Source: Thermoproteota archaeon
Lineage (GTDB): Archaea; Korarchaeota; JAOZGF01; JAOZFZ01
Assembly (NCBI GenBank): GCA_027492035.1
Contig: JAOZFT010000037.1
Location: 1-25,982 of the forward strand
Length of the DNA stretch: 25,982 bases
Reading direction: 5' to 3'
Part shown: positions 1 to 7,828 of the stretch, piece by piece
How the letters are laid out: the number at the start of each line of letters is the position of its first letter
Position numbering within the stretch: position 1 is the stretch's first letter
Notes under the pieces: generated by a model
Seen by the model: the letters and a program-made list of their open reading frames with translations, nothing else
Told to the model about the DNA's origin: nothing
The model's database searches: none
Translations under genes and position numbers: made by a program

Positions 1-934
1 ATCTACCTTTGTTCGTGCTATACCTCGCTTCTATATCACCTTTATGACCCATCAGGAATTGAAGGTATGGATGGGAGATCTTACCCTTAGATTCAGCTAT
101 TATCATGTTTGTATCGAAATATGCTCTGAGAACATATGGCCTCCAACTAAACCCAGCCTTCAATATAGCTTCCTTTACATCCCTAGTTATCAACGTAGTC
201 CTAAGAAACCTATTCTTCCTAACTCCTCTAGCGTCAAAACCTAGTAGAGGAGAATTTTTAGTAAGTTTCTCGCCAGCTTTAATCCTCCTCTCTAAATATT
301 CCTTGATATACGTTGTCGTCTGCTCTGGAACGAATGTAAAGTATTGATTTCTCGTCTTGCTCAAGCTCTTCCTTATAACAAGCATTGTAGGAACTTTAGA
401 AAATTCCATTTCCCTATCGCTTATCTCAGCTTCTGTAAAGTCACCAAGCCTGATGCCATCTGTACCCATATAGTTTCCCAAACTCTGTGGTCTCAAACCG
501 CTGAAAGCCATCAAAGCTATAGCAACTCTAGCTCTAGGTGTAGCCATCCTAATTATCTTATCCAACTCAGCTTTACTTGGAACCCTCTCATCAGCTATAG
601 TAGGCGTCTCATACTCCTTAGCAATGTTAACCTTAAGCTTAACATCCAACCCATTAAAAGAAAACCAGGAACGTAAAACTTTCTTAAACCTAGCTATATA
701 TGATCCTGCCTTACCCTTCTTCTCTAGCTCCCTAACAAAATCCATAAACTTATCTCTAAAAGCTTTGGTCTCAGCCACCTTAAGCAATTCCTTAGGATCA
801 GTGTTATTTAATTCGCAGAAATATCCTAAAGTCCTAAGATAAACTGTGGCTGTAATAACCGATTTGGCAGCTAAATTATCAAACCAGCGTTTAATATCCT
901 CGTCATTGAGCAGATAAGCATACTTGCTTTTCAA
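1..934 (-). CDS. Tyrosine recombinase/integrase, C-terminal tail cut by window edge
   Basis: Site-specific recombinase of the archaeal XerCD/integrase type, cutting and rejoining DNA through a 3'-phosphotyrosine. The minus frame is open from a stop just upstream of 934 to the left edge (311 codons seen). The first plausible start is TTG at 934, about 12 bases after the transcript start predicted from a TATA box. A helical SAM-like core-binding domain covers roughly residues 10-105. The catalytic domain follows, with Arg148 in SGLRPQ, Lys193 in SLSKTRN, a YVLR motif (Tyr267, Arg270) in place of the usual HxxR, His297 in MGHKG, and the probable nucleophile Tyr305 in EARYSTNKGR. All catalytic positions are therefore present and only a short tail should be missing. 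The His to Tyr change is unusual for the wider family, though archaeal integrases do vary here. It could be a mobile-element integrase or a housekeeping Xer protein; no attachment site was identified. Family assignment is confident. Confidence 0.88.
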   Translation of the reverse strand, partial: MKSKYAYLLNDEDIKRWFDNLAAKSVITATVYLRTLGYFCELNNTDPKELLKVAETKAFRDKFMDFVRELEKKGKAGSYIARFKKVLRSWFSFNGLDVKLKVNIAKEYETPTIADERVPSKAELDKIIRMATPRARVAIALMAFSGLRPQSLGNYMGTDGIRLGDFTEAEISDREMEFSKVPTMLVIRKSLSKTRNQYFTFVPEQTTTYIKEYLERRIKAGEKLTKNSPLLGFDARGVRKNRFLRTTLITRDVKEAILKAGFSWRPYVLRAYFDTNMIIAESKGKISHPYLQFLMGHKGDIEARYSTNKGR

Positions 935-969
935 TCTGTTCTCACTAAAAATAGGAAAAGCTTAGCTTG

Positions 970-977
970 TATATAAA
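970..977 (-). promoter_or_regulatory. TATA box for the integrase gene
   Basis: On the minus strand TTTATATA lies about 40 bases before the TTG start at 934. An archaeal transcript starting about 25 bases downstream would begin near 947 and have a leader of roughly 12 bases. This supports the TTG start. Confidence 0.5.
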
Positions 978-1240
978 GGATTCACTTAAAAAATTTAGTG
1001 GGCCGGGTGGTATTATGGAATTCTGAACTTCTCTTTTTTAAATCAAGTTAATTATTTAAAAGGTTAAAAGTATTGAAGAAGTTGAAAAGAGCTATACTTC
1101 AGTTTAAAAAGTAAAGTTTACACGTGAAAGAAGGAATTGCTGGTGGCACTGAAGGGGTTAAGAAAAAAGTTTTATTTAAAAAGCAGTAAATTGGTAAAGT
1201 AACATTGAGAGATTATGGGAATATTGAGTTAGTTTGGTTT
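978..1240. other. Intergenic region between integrase and rbcL; no convincing gene
   Basis: This gap holds only short protein-like stretches in several frames. An example is a plus-strand piece starting GTG at 1122 that reads VKEGIAGGTEGVKKK and stops within 25 codons. They look like worn gene remnants. A short GC-rich island (about 1000-1012) stands out from the AT-rich surroundings, but I could not fold it into a tRNA. Confidence 0.4.
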
Positions 1241-2527
1241 TTATTTAGGTTTTGTAAATCCCCATTTCTCTAAAGCTGTCTTTAGTTCTTTATGTTCTTC
1301 TGCATAGGTTTTTAGGGATATGTTGGAAATTGTAGCATTTATTGCTTGTCTAAGTGCAGCTGCCCCGCTTTTAGGTCCATCAGGGTGGCCAAGTACTCCT
1401 CCTCCTGCCTGTATTAGGACTTCTTTACCGAAAATTTCTATTATTTTAGGGATTAAGCCTGGATGAAGCCCTCCAGAACTTACTGGGAGTACTGGTTTTA
1501 GTTTGAAAAATTTCTTTTTTAAAATGGTTAATTCAGAGTTTTCATGTGCCTCTTCTTCTCTTAATATTTTAATTAAGGCTTTTACTTCTTGTAAAGGGGA
1601 CTCCAGTTTACCAACTACTGTTCCAACATGTAATTGGTCAACTCCTATTAGGCGTGAGATTTCTGCGATTACTTTCATTGAGACCCCATGTTTTGGGTTT
1701 CTTGTAAAAGCAGCGTGAAAAGCCCTGTGAGCATGAATTGCTAATCCTAGTTCTTCAGTTTTTTCCCTTAATGTTTGAAGTGAAGCCCACCCAGTTGTTA
1801 AAATATCAATCATGACATATTCTCCCCCTTCTTCAGCAACTTTTTCTGCTCTCTTAATCATTTCTTTCGTTTCTGAACTTATGTTTGGTAAGTAACCTTT
1901 TTTTTCACCTGTTTCATTTTCTGCTTTATCTCTCATTTTCAAGGTTTCCTTTATTCTCTCCTCGAATCTGTTAAATTTTTGTGATGAGAGATTTTCATCG
2001 TCTTTAACAATATCTACACCTCCTGTCCAGATTTGGTACGCAACTTGCGCATGTTCTTTAGAAGTCATTCCAACTTTAGGTTTAGGCACAGTAGCTGTTA
2101 AGGGTCTGTTGTAGATTTTAAACATTTTCCTTATTCCGCTAATGCCTAGTTTAGGCCCTTTAAAAGAAATGACAATTTGTTCAGGCCAGTAGACGTCTTC
2201 TAAACGTAGATTTTTCACAGCTTTCATTCCGAAAACATTACCAGCTATGGAGCTGACAATTTGAGGCATATTACCTGGTTCAAACAATTCAATAGGGTAA
2301 GCTATTTTCACCAGGTTTCCTTTGATTTCAAAAACTTTAGCACTTAATTTTCTTATTTCTTCAGTCATTGTTGTGAGATCTGTCCATGTGCCATTAGAAC
2401 TTTCAGAAGCTACTCTAGCAGCTGCTTCTTCAATAGAGAACCCTTTTTCAGGTTCAATTTTGAAGAGACAAATTAAATCTTCTTCTTTCGGTTGATAGTT
2501 TAAATTTAAAAAATTGGAGTAAGCCAA
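1241..2527 (-). CDS. rbcL: Ribulose-1,5-bisphosphate carboxylase, archaeal form III
   Basis: Adds CO2 to ribulose 1,5-bisphosphate, giving two 3-phosphoglycerates. In archaea form III normally works in the AMP/nucleoside salvage pathway. I choose the TTG at 2527 (428 residues) because a GAGGTG Shine-Dalgarno lies 7 bases upstream; a TTG at 2542 overlaps that site. Visible active-site features: KPKVG at residues 149-153, the carbamylated lysine motif GGVDIVKDDE with Lys175, Asp177 and Glu178, HAHRAFHAAF with His267, loop 6 GTVVGKLESP with Lys307, SSGGLHPG near 350, and QAGGGVLGHPDGP for the distal phosphate. Length is normal for form III (about 420-445), and no small-subunit gene is present. 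No phosphoribulokinase, AMP phosphorylase or R15P isomerase gene lies in the window, so the source of RuBP cannot be settled here. The neighbouring HxlA/HxlB and RpiA supply ribulose 5-phosphate, so a phosphoribulokinase-dependent cycle remains possible. Confidence 0.96.
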   Translation of the reverse strand: MAYSNFLNLNYQPKEEDLICLFKIEPEKGFSIEEAAARVASESSNGTWTDLTTMTEEIRKLSAKVFEIKGNLVKIAYPIELFEPGNMPQIVSSIAGNVFGMKAVKNLRLEDVYWPEQIVISFKGPKLGISGIRKMFKIYNRPLTATVPKPKVGMTSKEHAQVAYQIWTGGVDIVKDDENLSSQKFNRFEERIKETLKMRDKAENETGEKKGYLPNISSETKEMIKRAEKVAEEGGEYVMIDILTTGWASLQTLREKTEELGLAIHAHRAFHAAFTRNPKHGVSMKVIAEISRLIGVDQLHVGTVVGKLESPLQEVKALIKILREEEAHENSELTILKKKFFKLKPVLPVSSGGLHPGLIPKIIEIFGKEVLIQAGGGVLGHPDGPKSGAAALRQAINATISNISLKTYAEEHKELKTALEKWGFTKPK

Positions 2528-3047
2528 AAGGAGACACCTCAAAAAAATTGAACATTTTTAATTCAAAAATTTATTGTTTACTTAAGCATGTGCTTTAAAT
2601 TTAAGGAGAGAAAGGGAAGGGGTCTGGTTTATGGATATAAACGTTTTAGTTGAACTTGAAAAACATGTTTTCTAAATTACTTCTTTTTTAACTCCTGAAA
2701 AAAGAAGTAACCAGTTTGAGGGAGTATGGTAGAATAATTTCGACACCTAAGCCTTTAATCTCTACAGAAATGAAAACAAAAATAGACATGAACTTGGAGG
2801 AACTGACCAAGTTTTTGAAAAGATTGATTCACAAACAAGGAAAATAAGGGCTTTAATAACTTAAATTGTTAATTGTTAAATGATTCAGGAAATACAGGCT
2901 CACCTGCGAAAAATAAACAACGAAAAAATTTGAAGGTAACTTGGAGGAATTGTGTATGACTCAGAGGGATAAACCAGTACATGAACACTTTACCTAAAAA
3001 GTAAAAAAATCCCTGGTTTCCTGTTAAGTAAAAAGAGAAAGGAGGGT
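2528..3047. other. Gene-poor region upstream of rbcL with fragmentary ORFs
   Basis: No gene I trust. It contains the rbcL promoter region on the minus strand (TATA-like candidates around 2567-2604). On the plus strand are short peptides: a 14-codon ATG ORF at 2631-2675 and a frame at 2692-2853 that reads like protein (KKEVTSLREYGRIISTPKP, later EELTKFLKRLIHKQGK) but has no ATG near its start. The pieces lie in different frames and look like a decayed plus-strand gene. Confidence 0.35.
2677..2710. repeat. Perfect 13-bp inverted repeat (hairpin)
   Basis: TTACTTCTTTTTT at 2677-2689 and its exact complement AAAAAAGAAGTAA at 2698-2710 are separated by 8 bases. It lies about 150 bases before the rbcL start, inside the fragmentary-ORF region. 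It could be an RNA hairpin, a regulator site or the scar of a small element. Low base complexity makes chance more likely than the length alone suggests. Confidence 0.45.
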
Positions 3048-3182
3048 GTGTCAAATAAAATCCTAGAATACCAAGAAAAAATGAACAATACCCTAAACAA
3101 TATAAAACAAAGTGAAGGAGTTAAGTTTAGTGATTTTAAACTTGAAAATTTAAAAAGTAAATTAGAACCATGCTCTAAATAG
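3048..3182 (+). CDS. Possible 44-residue hypothetical protein
   Basis: A GTG-initiated frame of 44 codons with a GGAGG motif immediately upstream (3041-3045). That spacing is too short for this GTG, so the ATG at codon 12 is an alternative start. The peptide is polar and helical (NNTLNNIKQSEGVKFSDFKL), with no recognised domain, signal or membrane segment. It ends 50 bases before the ACT-domain regulator on the same strand. Equally likely to be a remnant of the decayed region before it. Confidence 0.25.
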   Translation: MSNKILEYQEKMNNTLNNIKQSEGVKFSDFKLENLKSKLEPCSK

Positions 3183-3232
3183 TTAAGTGTTTTGGCTCTT
3201 CCCTAAGAGGGAGAAAGTTTAGGTGTCATATT

Positions 3233-3739
3233 TTGTTTAATGAAATATTTCGATTTTTTGGGGAGGGAGATAAAAGAGCCAGAGTTGCAGAGACTTTGCT
3301 TAAGTATGGTTTAAAAGTGAAAGACGGAAAAATTTGGCTTGATGAAATAGAAATTTCAACTTCAAAATTGGCTAAAGCCCTAAATGTGGATCGGCGGACA
3401 ATCCAGAACACTGTTAAACTCATAGAGTCTAATCAAAAACTGAAAAGGGTGTTTGAGAATTTGGAAACTGCTGGTTTATCTTTAAAGAAAGCTGCCAAAT
3501 CTTTAGGGTTAGGAGTTATTGAAATTTTTGTGAAGGATCCAAGCTCCCCAGGAGTAATAGCTACTGTTTCAAGCTTAATAGCTAATGAAAAGATAAGTAT
3601 AAGACAAATAATTGCTGAAGATCCTTATTTGCACCCAGAGCCTAAGCTTATCGTAATCACTGAAAAAAGACTTCCAGGGATATTAATTGATGACATATTG
3701 AGAATTAAGGGAATAGAGTACGTGAAAGTTTCTTCCTAA
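3233..3739 (+). CDS. Predicted regulator of amino acid metabolism, HTH plus ACT domain (COG2150 type)
   Basis: A 168-residue protein with a helix-turn-helix-like segment (about residues 42-64, STSKLAKALNVDRRTIQNTV) followed by an ACT domain (about 94-166, beginning GVIEIFVKDPSSPGVIATVS). This arrangement and length match the archaeal COG2150 family, predicted to control amino acid metabolism through ligand binding to the ACT domain; the ligand is unknown. The start is TTG, supported by AGGTG at 3221-3225 seven bases upstream. It is a lone plus-strand gene, convergent with guaA and followed at once by a T-run. ACT ligands are often amino acids, so the ilvBN-leuA-cimA operon in this window is a conceivable target, but nothing here shows that. 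I am confident of the domain layout and not of the role. Confidence 0.82.
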   Translation: MFNEIFRFFGEGDKRARVAETLLKYGLKVKDGKIWLDEIEISTSKLAKALNVDRRTIQNTVKLIESNQKLKRVFENLETAGLSLKKAAKSLGLGVIEIFVKDPSSPGVIATVSSLIANEKISIRQIIAEDPYLHPEPKLIVITEKRLPGILIDDILRIKGIEYVKVSS

Positions 3740-3749
3740 ATCCTTTCTC

Positions 3750-3756
3750 TTTTTTT
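3750..3756 (+). terminator. Oligo-T transcription terminator after the ACT-domain regulator
   Basis: Seven T residues, preceded by TTTCTC, begin about 10 bases after the stop codon at 3739. Archaeal RNA polymerase commonly terminates at such tracts without a hairpin. Confidence 0.45.
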
Positions 3757-3816
3757 CCATAGAGTATTTTTGTTTGGGAAGAAAAATAAAATTTCTCAAT
3801 TGATTCTGGTTAAGTC

Positions 3817-5580
3817 TTAAATTAGTTCTATTGTGGCTGGAGGTTTTGAAGTGACTTCATAACCAATAAAGCCTACTTCTAACTGTTTATTAGCTATATT
3901 TAACGCTAGTTCACTTAAATGTTTAAAGGAGATTTCTGTAGGTATTGCAGTCATGAAATCTAAAGTATCTACAGCCCTCAATATTACACCGTATTTCTTT
4001 GTTGAGGGGCTGTTTAAGAAAATCACTACTCTACATATGTCTTTAAAAACACCGGTAATTTTATTCTGCATCTTAAGTATGTTTAGCCATTTTGTTTTTA
4101 TCCAGGTTTCAATTTCATCCTTTATTCCTAAAATATTTCCAAGAATCCTCTGATCTCCTTTAACACCTACTGCTTTGTTTTTAAAAATAAAACATTGAAC
4201 CTCCTTTTTCAGCAATGAAGAAACTTTTTCTGAAACTACACTGCTAAGTTTTAGGTTGTTATCTACTAAAGCTGCGAAGTATTGTGAAGGTTTATACTTC
4301 TTAAGTTCTTTTTCAACTACGTCCGTTATTTCTCTCAATAATTCAATTTTTTCTTTATTTACTTCCCCTAAAATTCTGCAGGCTAAACCTGGACCTGGAA
4401 ATGGTTGTCTCCAAATTATTTTTTTTGGAAGACCTATTTTCTTACCTAATTCTCTGACTTGATACTTGAAAAGGGTGGATAATGGTTCAATTAATTTAAG
4501 TTCCATGTTTTTAGGTAAGCCCCCTACATTGTGGTGGATTTTTATGAAACCTCCATGTTTAATTCCCTTTCTTGCTTCAGCCATTCCTCTCGTGCTTTCA
4601 ATGATGTCAGGGGCAATTGTTCCTTGAATAAGCCATTTCGCACCTTCTTCCTTAGCTATTCTTTCAAATTCCTTAATAAAAATTTTTCCTATAAATAACC
4701 TTTTTTCGTTAGAGTTTTTAATTTCCTTTATTTTCTTTAAAACCTTTTTTGATATATCTACATACTTTACTTTTAAACCTACTTCTTCCAATTCTCTTAT
4801 AACGTTTTCACTTTCATTTTTCCTTAGTAAACCTGTGTTTACATGGACACATATTAATTTGTTGTTTAATGCTTTACTAGCTATAACTGCAGCTAATGTG
4901 GAGTCAACTCCACCGCTGACGGCTGTAACAGCTTTTCCGTCTACAACTAAATTTTTTATTTCCAGTATTTTATTTTCAAGAAAGTTTTCAATTTCCCACT
5001 TCTTCTCTTTGCATCCGCAAATATTTGAAGCAAAGTTTTTCAGGATTTTGTGGCCGTTCGGTGTATGGAAAACTTCAGGATGGAACTGTAAACCAAAAAA
5101 TTTTCTTTCACAACTGAAAGCAGCTATTTTAGACTCTTCAGTTGAAGCAAGAACTTCACAGTTTTCACTTAATTCGTTAACTAAGTCTTTATGGCTCATC
5201 CAACAAATTTCTTTATTGTTTAAGCCTCTAAATAAGGGGTTTCTCTTTAAAATTTCAAGTTCAGAGAAACCGTACTCACCCTTTAACCCTTTCGCAACTT
5301 TACATCCTAGAAAATAAGCCAGTAATTGGTGGCCGTAACATATTCCGAGAACAGGCACATTTAGTTTAAGTATTTCTCTACTGCATTTAGGAGAATTGTT
5401 TTCATAAACAGAATAAGGGCCTCCGGATAAAATTATTCCTTTCGGATTTATTTCTTTAATTTTCTTAATTGAAACATTGAAGGGAACTATTTCAGCTTTA
5501 AAACCTTGTTCAAGTAAACATCTTCTAATATTAAAAACGTATTGACCTCCGAAATCAAGAATTAAAATAATGTCTTGCAT
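3817..5580 (-). CDS. guaA: GMP synthase (glutamine-hydrolysing), fused amidotransferase and ATP pyrophosphatase
   Basis: Converts XMP to GMP using glutamine and ATP. The N-terminal class I amidotransferase domain has Cys81 in GICYGHQ and His167/Glu169 in QFHPEV. The ATP pyrophosphatase domain has the PP-loop SGGVDS at 222-227 and the GMP synthase signature RQPFPGPGLA at 391-400. The C-terminal dimerisation domain ends in the expected KPPATIE. Many archaea carry the two halves as separate subunits, so the single polypeptide is notable. At 587 residues it is longer than typical fused enzymes (about 510-540). The extra length seems to lie in the C-terminal domain, around residues 484-530, between VGVKGDQR and VILRAVDTLDFMTA. 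The ATG at 5580 lies 1 base after the stop of the upstream phosphoribosyltransferase gene, so the two are co-transcribed and probably translationally coupled. Confidence 0.95.
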   Translation of the reverse strand: MQDIILILDFGGQYVFNIRRCLLEQGFKAEIVPFNVSIKKIKEINPKGIILSGGPYSVYENNSPKCSREILKLNVPVLGICYGHQLLAYFLGCKVAKGLKGEYGFSELEILKRNPLFRGLNNKEICWMSHKDLVNELSENCEVLASTEESKIAAFSCERKFFGLQFHPEVFHTPNGHKILKNFASNICGCKEKKWEIENFLENKILEIKNLVVDGKAVTAVSGGVDSTLAAVIASKALNNKLICVHVNTGLLRKNESENVIRELEEVGLKVKYVDISKKVLKKIKEIKNSNEKRLFIGKIFIKEFERIAKEEGAKWLIQGTIAPDIIESTRGMAEARKGIKHGGFIKIHHNVGGLPKNMELKLIEPLSTLFKYQVRELGKKIGLPKKIIWRQPFPGPGLACRILGEVNKEKIELLREITDVVEKELKKYKPSQYFAALVDNNLKLSSVVSEKVSSLLKKEVQCFIFKNKAVGVKGDQRILGNILGIKDEIETWIKTKWLNILKMQNKITGVFKDICRVVIFLNSPSTKKYGVILRAVDTLDFMTAIPTEISFKHLSELALNIANKQLEVGFIGYEVTSKPPATIELI

Positions 5581-5581
5581 T

Positions 5582-6223
5582 TCATCCCTTTTCCTTTCTT
5601 AAAGTCTTAACTTTCAAACTTTCCTGCCTAAAAAAACTGAAAGCTTTTTCAACAGTTTCTTTCGGAAAAGGGAAAAACTTGATCACTGCCTCAAACATTT
5701 CATTCTTAGTTAAGCCTTCCTTTTCAAGTTTTCCAAAAATAAGTTTTAAGGATTCTATTCTGCTCCATGGGTAAATTATCCAGCCATTAATTTCCCTAAC
5801 GAAGAAGTCAGGAGTGAAACGTGTCCAAGGCTTAATATGCAAAGTGGAAGTGTATACTTTGTAGGGGTGAAGTTTTTCAATTAAGGACTTAACTTTCCGG
5901 AGTGTTTTACCTGTATCTGAAACGTCGTCAGTAATGAGCACTACCTCCCCCTTCAATGAAGGTAAACTTAAAGGTTGATAGATGTCTACTTTTTGTTTGG
6001 TTTCTTCTAAACCAATGTAAAGTTTACAGCCTAAGCTGTAAATGTTGCTCATGTTTAAGTAGTCAGAAAGAAGACCTGCCACAACAGCCCCCCATCTTAA
6101 AGGGCCGACAAGCACGGTAGGTTTTATATTTTGAACTTCTTCACTTAACTTTTCAACATCTGAAACTATATCTTCCCAATCTAAAATGTAGTAATTAGAA
6201 TCAGCGAAAAATATTTCCTCCAT
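5582..6223 (-). CDS. Purine-type phosphoribosyltransferase (COG2236-like)
   Basis: Type I phosphoribosyltransferase fold. The PRPP-binding motif EVVLITDDVSDTGKTL lies at residues 93-108, and an earlier conserved PTVLVGPLRWGAVVAGLL segment at about 35-52. The pattern and length (213) fit archaeal COG2236 proteins, annotated as hypoxanthine/xanthine/guanine-type transferases; the purine used cannot be read from the sequence. The C-terminal 50 residues are a charged helical extension (KNEMFEAVIKFFPFPKETVE). It is the first gene of a two-gene operon with guaA, one base apart, which fits purine salvage or IMP/XMP supply to GMP synthesis. The ATG start at 6223 lies about 28 bases after a TATA-like box, so the mRNA is probably leaderless. 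Confidence 0.85.
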   Translation of the reverse strand: MEEIFFADSNYYILDWEDIVSDVEKLSEEVQNIKPTVLVGPLRWGAVVAGLLSDYLNMSNIYSLGCKLYIGLEETKQKVDIYQPLSLPSLKGEVVLITDDVSDTGKTLRKVKSLIEKLHPYKVYTSTLHIKPWTRFTPDFFVREINGWIIYPWSRIESLKLIFGKLEKEGLTKNEMFEAVIKFFPFPKETVEKAFSFFRQESLKVKTLRKEKG

Positions 6224-6246
6224 ATGAACCGGATTTACATGTTTGT

Positions 6247-6254
6247 TTTAAAAA
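6247..6254 (-). promoter_or_regulatory. TATA box of the phosphoribosyltransferase-guaA operon
   Basis: TTTTTAAA on the minus strand is centred about 28 bases before the ATG at 6223. No Shine-Dalgarno lies between them, as expected for a leaderless archaeal transcript. Confidence 0.45.
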
Positions 6255-6413
6255 TTTTTCCATTTCCAGAACAGAAGGAAGTTGGGTAGATTTGAAAATG
6301 TTAAATAAAGAGCTGTTCTAAAAAGTTTTATCACTTACCTACTTCACCTTCTTTATACATGCCTCTCAATCTTTTTGGGACTTTGCAGTATTGCACGGAA
6401 AAAAAGGGGTGAA

Positions 6414-6482
6414 GTGAAATCGATACAAGGATTCATTAATGAACTATGGAGAAGAGGGAAAAAGAAGAAAGGCAAGGAGTAA
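6414..6482 (+). CDS. Possible 22-residue basic peptide
   Basis: A GTG frame reading KSIQGFINELWRRGKKKKGKE, between a TATA-like TTTATACA at about 6352-6359 and a pyrimidine-rich tract from 6483. The nearest GGGGTG is too close to the GTG to be an ideal ribosome site. The amphipathic, Lys/Arg-rich sequence could be a small protein or chance. It is the only candidate on the plus strand in the 6224-6500 gap. Confidence 0.2.
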   Translation: MKSIQGFINELWRRGKKKKGKE

Positions 6483-6500
6483 TTTTCTTCCCCTTTTTGC

Positions 6501-7214
6501 TTAAATGAATTTTAGAGGAGAAATTTTAATTGTTTCTACACCTTCCTTTCTTCCAACATAGATTTCATTTGGTTTTTTGGTAAATATTCCGTTCTCAATT
6601 ACTCCAGGAACATTGTTTAGTTCCCTTTCCAGTTTTTCAGGTTCCTGTATTGAACTAAAGTAGACATCAACTATGTAATTGCCGTTATCAGTGACAAATA
6701 CTTCATCATTCTTTACTCTCAGCTTTGCTTTAACCCCTTTCTCCCTGAAGAAATTAATTGTTTTCTTCCAGCCGAATTTCAAGATTTCTAAAGGAACAGG
6801 TTTGCCTCCCAAAGAGTTAACAAGTTTTGTTTCATCCACAACAATTACGTAGTTTTCACTGTAGAAAGCAACTATTTTTTCCCTTGTTAAAGCCCCTTTC
6901 CCGCCTTTGACCATGTACCCTTCTTTGGTTACTTGATCAGCTCCGTCAATGGTTAAGTTTATCTTTTCAACGTCATTTAAGTCAATGATTTCTAGACCTA
7001 GCTCTTCAGCTAAAGCTTTTGTTTCTTTTGATGTAGCAATCACTTTAACTTTTAAACCCCTCTTTACTTTTTCAGAAAGTTTTAGTATGGAGTAGTAAAC
7101 TGTTGACCCTGTGCCTAATCCTATAATTTGTCCATTTTTTATTTTTTCAACAGCTTTGAAGCCGGCTCTCTTTTTCTGGTTCTCTATCTCCGGAAACAAT
7201 TTTAAACCCTTCAA
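6501..7214 (-). CDS. rpiA: Ribose-5-phosphate isomerase A
   Basis: Interconverts ribulose 5-phosphate and ribose 5-phosphate in the cytoplasm. Hallmarks of RpiA are the phosphate-binding GLGTGSTV at residues 32-39, IDGADQV with DGAD at 90-93, and KGGKGALTREK at 103-113 carrying the catalytic glutamate (Glu112). The length (237) is typical. The start at 7214 is TTG; a second TTG at codon 6 with AAGGGT upstream is an alternative. It is the last gene of the hxlA-hxlB-rpiA operon, 20 bases after hxlB, so ribulose 5-phosphate made by HxlA/HxlB would be passed on for PRPP and nucleotide synthesis. Confidence 0.95.
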   Translation of the reverse strand: MKGLKLFPEIENQKKRAGFKAVEKIKNGQIIGLGTGSTVYYSILKLSEKVKRGLKVKVIATSKETKALAEELGLEIIDLNDVEKINLTIDGADQVTKEGYMVKGGKGALTREKIVAFYSENYVIVVDETKLVNSLGGKPVPLEILKFGWKKTINFFREKGVKAKLRVKNDEVFVTDNGNYIVDVYFSSIQEPEKLERELNNVPGVIENGIFTKKPNEIYVGRKEGVETIKISPLKFI

Positions 7215-7234
7215 AAATTTAAGAAAGAAGTAAA

Positions 7235-7822
7235 TTAAGCTATTTCTATATCGAAATGTGCGGTTCTTAGGTCTTTCTCTTTTTTGCCGAGTACATGCAT
7301 TAATTCAACAATTATTCCGTCGAGGAAAACTAGGCAGGTATCTTCGAAAAGAGTTCCTAATGGAGTTAATGGTTCATGTCTGCCTAGAATTTGATCTTGG
7401 ATATAGTCCTTTTTTTCACTTTTAGTTCTTCCCTTAACAACAACTACTACATCTGCCTCTTTAGCTAGAGATGAATCTTTGTGGCTGGTTATAGCTATTA
7501 TTTTAGCTTGAACCTTTTTCGCGCTTGAACAAACCAAAATGACGCTTTTTGTTTCACCTGACCCTGAAATACAAATCAATACGTCATCTCTCCTTATTGC
7601 AGGGGTTATTGTTTCACCTATTACATAAACTTCTAGACCTAAGTGCATAAGCCTCATAGCGAATGCTTTCCCAACTAAACCTGAACGGCCTGTCCCGTAA
7701 ATAAAGACTCTTCTTGCTTTTTTAAGCACTTCAACCATGTTGTTTACGTCTTCTCCCTTTATTTCTTTAATTACTGTTTGAAGGTTAGCTACTATTTCTT
7801 TCATTGCATCTTTAGCCAACAA
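7235..7822 (-). CDS. hxlB: 6-phospho-3-hexuloisomerase
   Basis: SIS-domain enzyme interconverting D-arabino-3-hexulose 6-phosphate and fructose 6-phosphate. Diagnostic stretches are IYGTGRSGLVGKAFAMRLMH from residue 41, CISGSGETKS (SGSGET at 86-91) and TPLGTLFEDTCLVFLDGIIV near the C-terminus. At 195 residues it has the normal size. The TTG start at 7822 lies 6 bases after an AGGTGA Shine-Dalgarno that includes the stop codon of hxlA, so the two are translationally coupled. In archaea without the oxidative pentose phosphate pathway the pair runs in reverse to make ribulose 5-phosphate. Confidence 0.95.
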   Translation of the reverse strand: MLAKDAMKEIVANLQTVIKEIKGEDVNNMVEVLKKARRVFIYGTGRSGLVGKAFAMRLMHLGLEVYVIGETITPAIRRDDVLICISGSGETKSVILVCSSAKKVQAKIIAITSHKDSSLAKEADVVVVVKGRTKSEKKDYIQDQILGRHEPLTPLGTLFEDTCLVFLDGIIVELMHVLGKKEKDLRTAHFDIEIA

Positions 7823-7828
7823 GGTTTT

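Noticed and set aside
44-842. Overlapping plus-strand frames of 66-110 codons at the left end
   Set aside because: They are shadows of the minus-strand integrase, whose catalytic motifs are clear.
998-1030. GC-rich island suggesting the 5' end of a tRNA near the integrase
   Set aside because: No consistent acceptor stem, T8 position, anticodon arm or T-loop could be built in either orientation.
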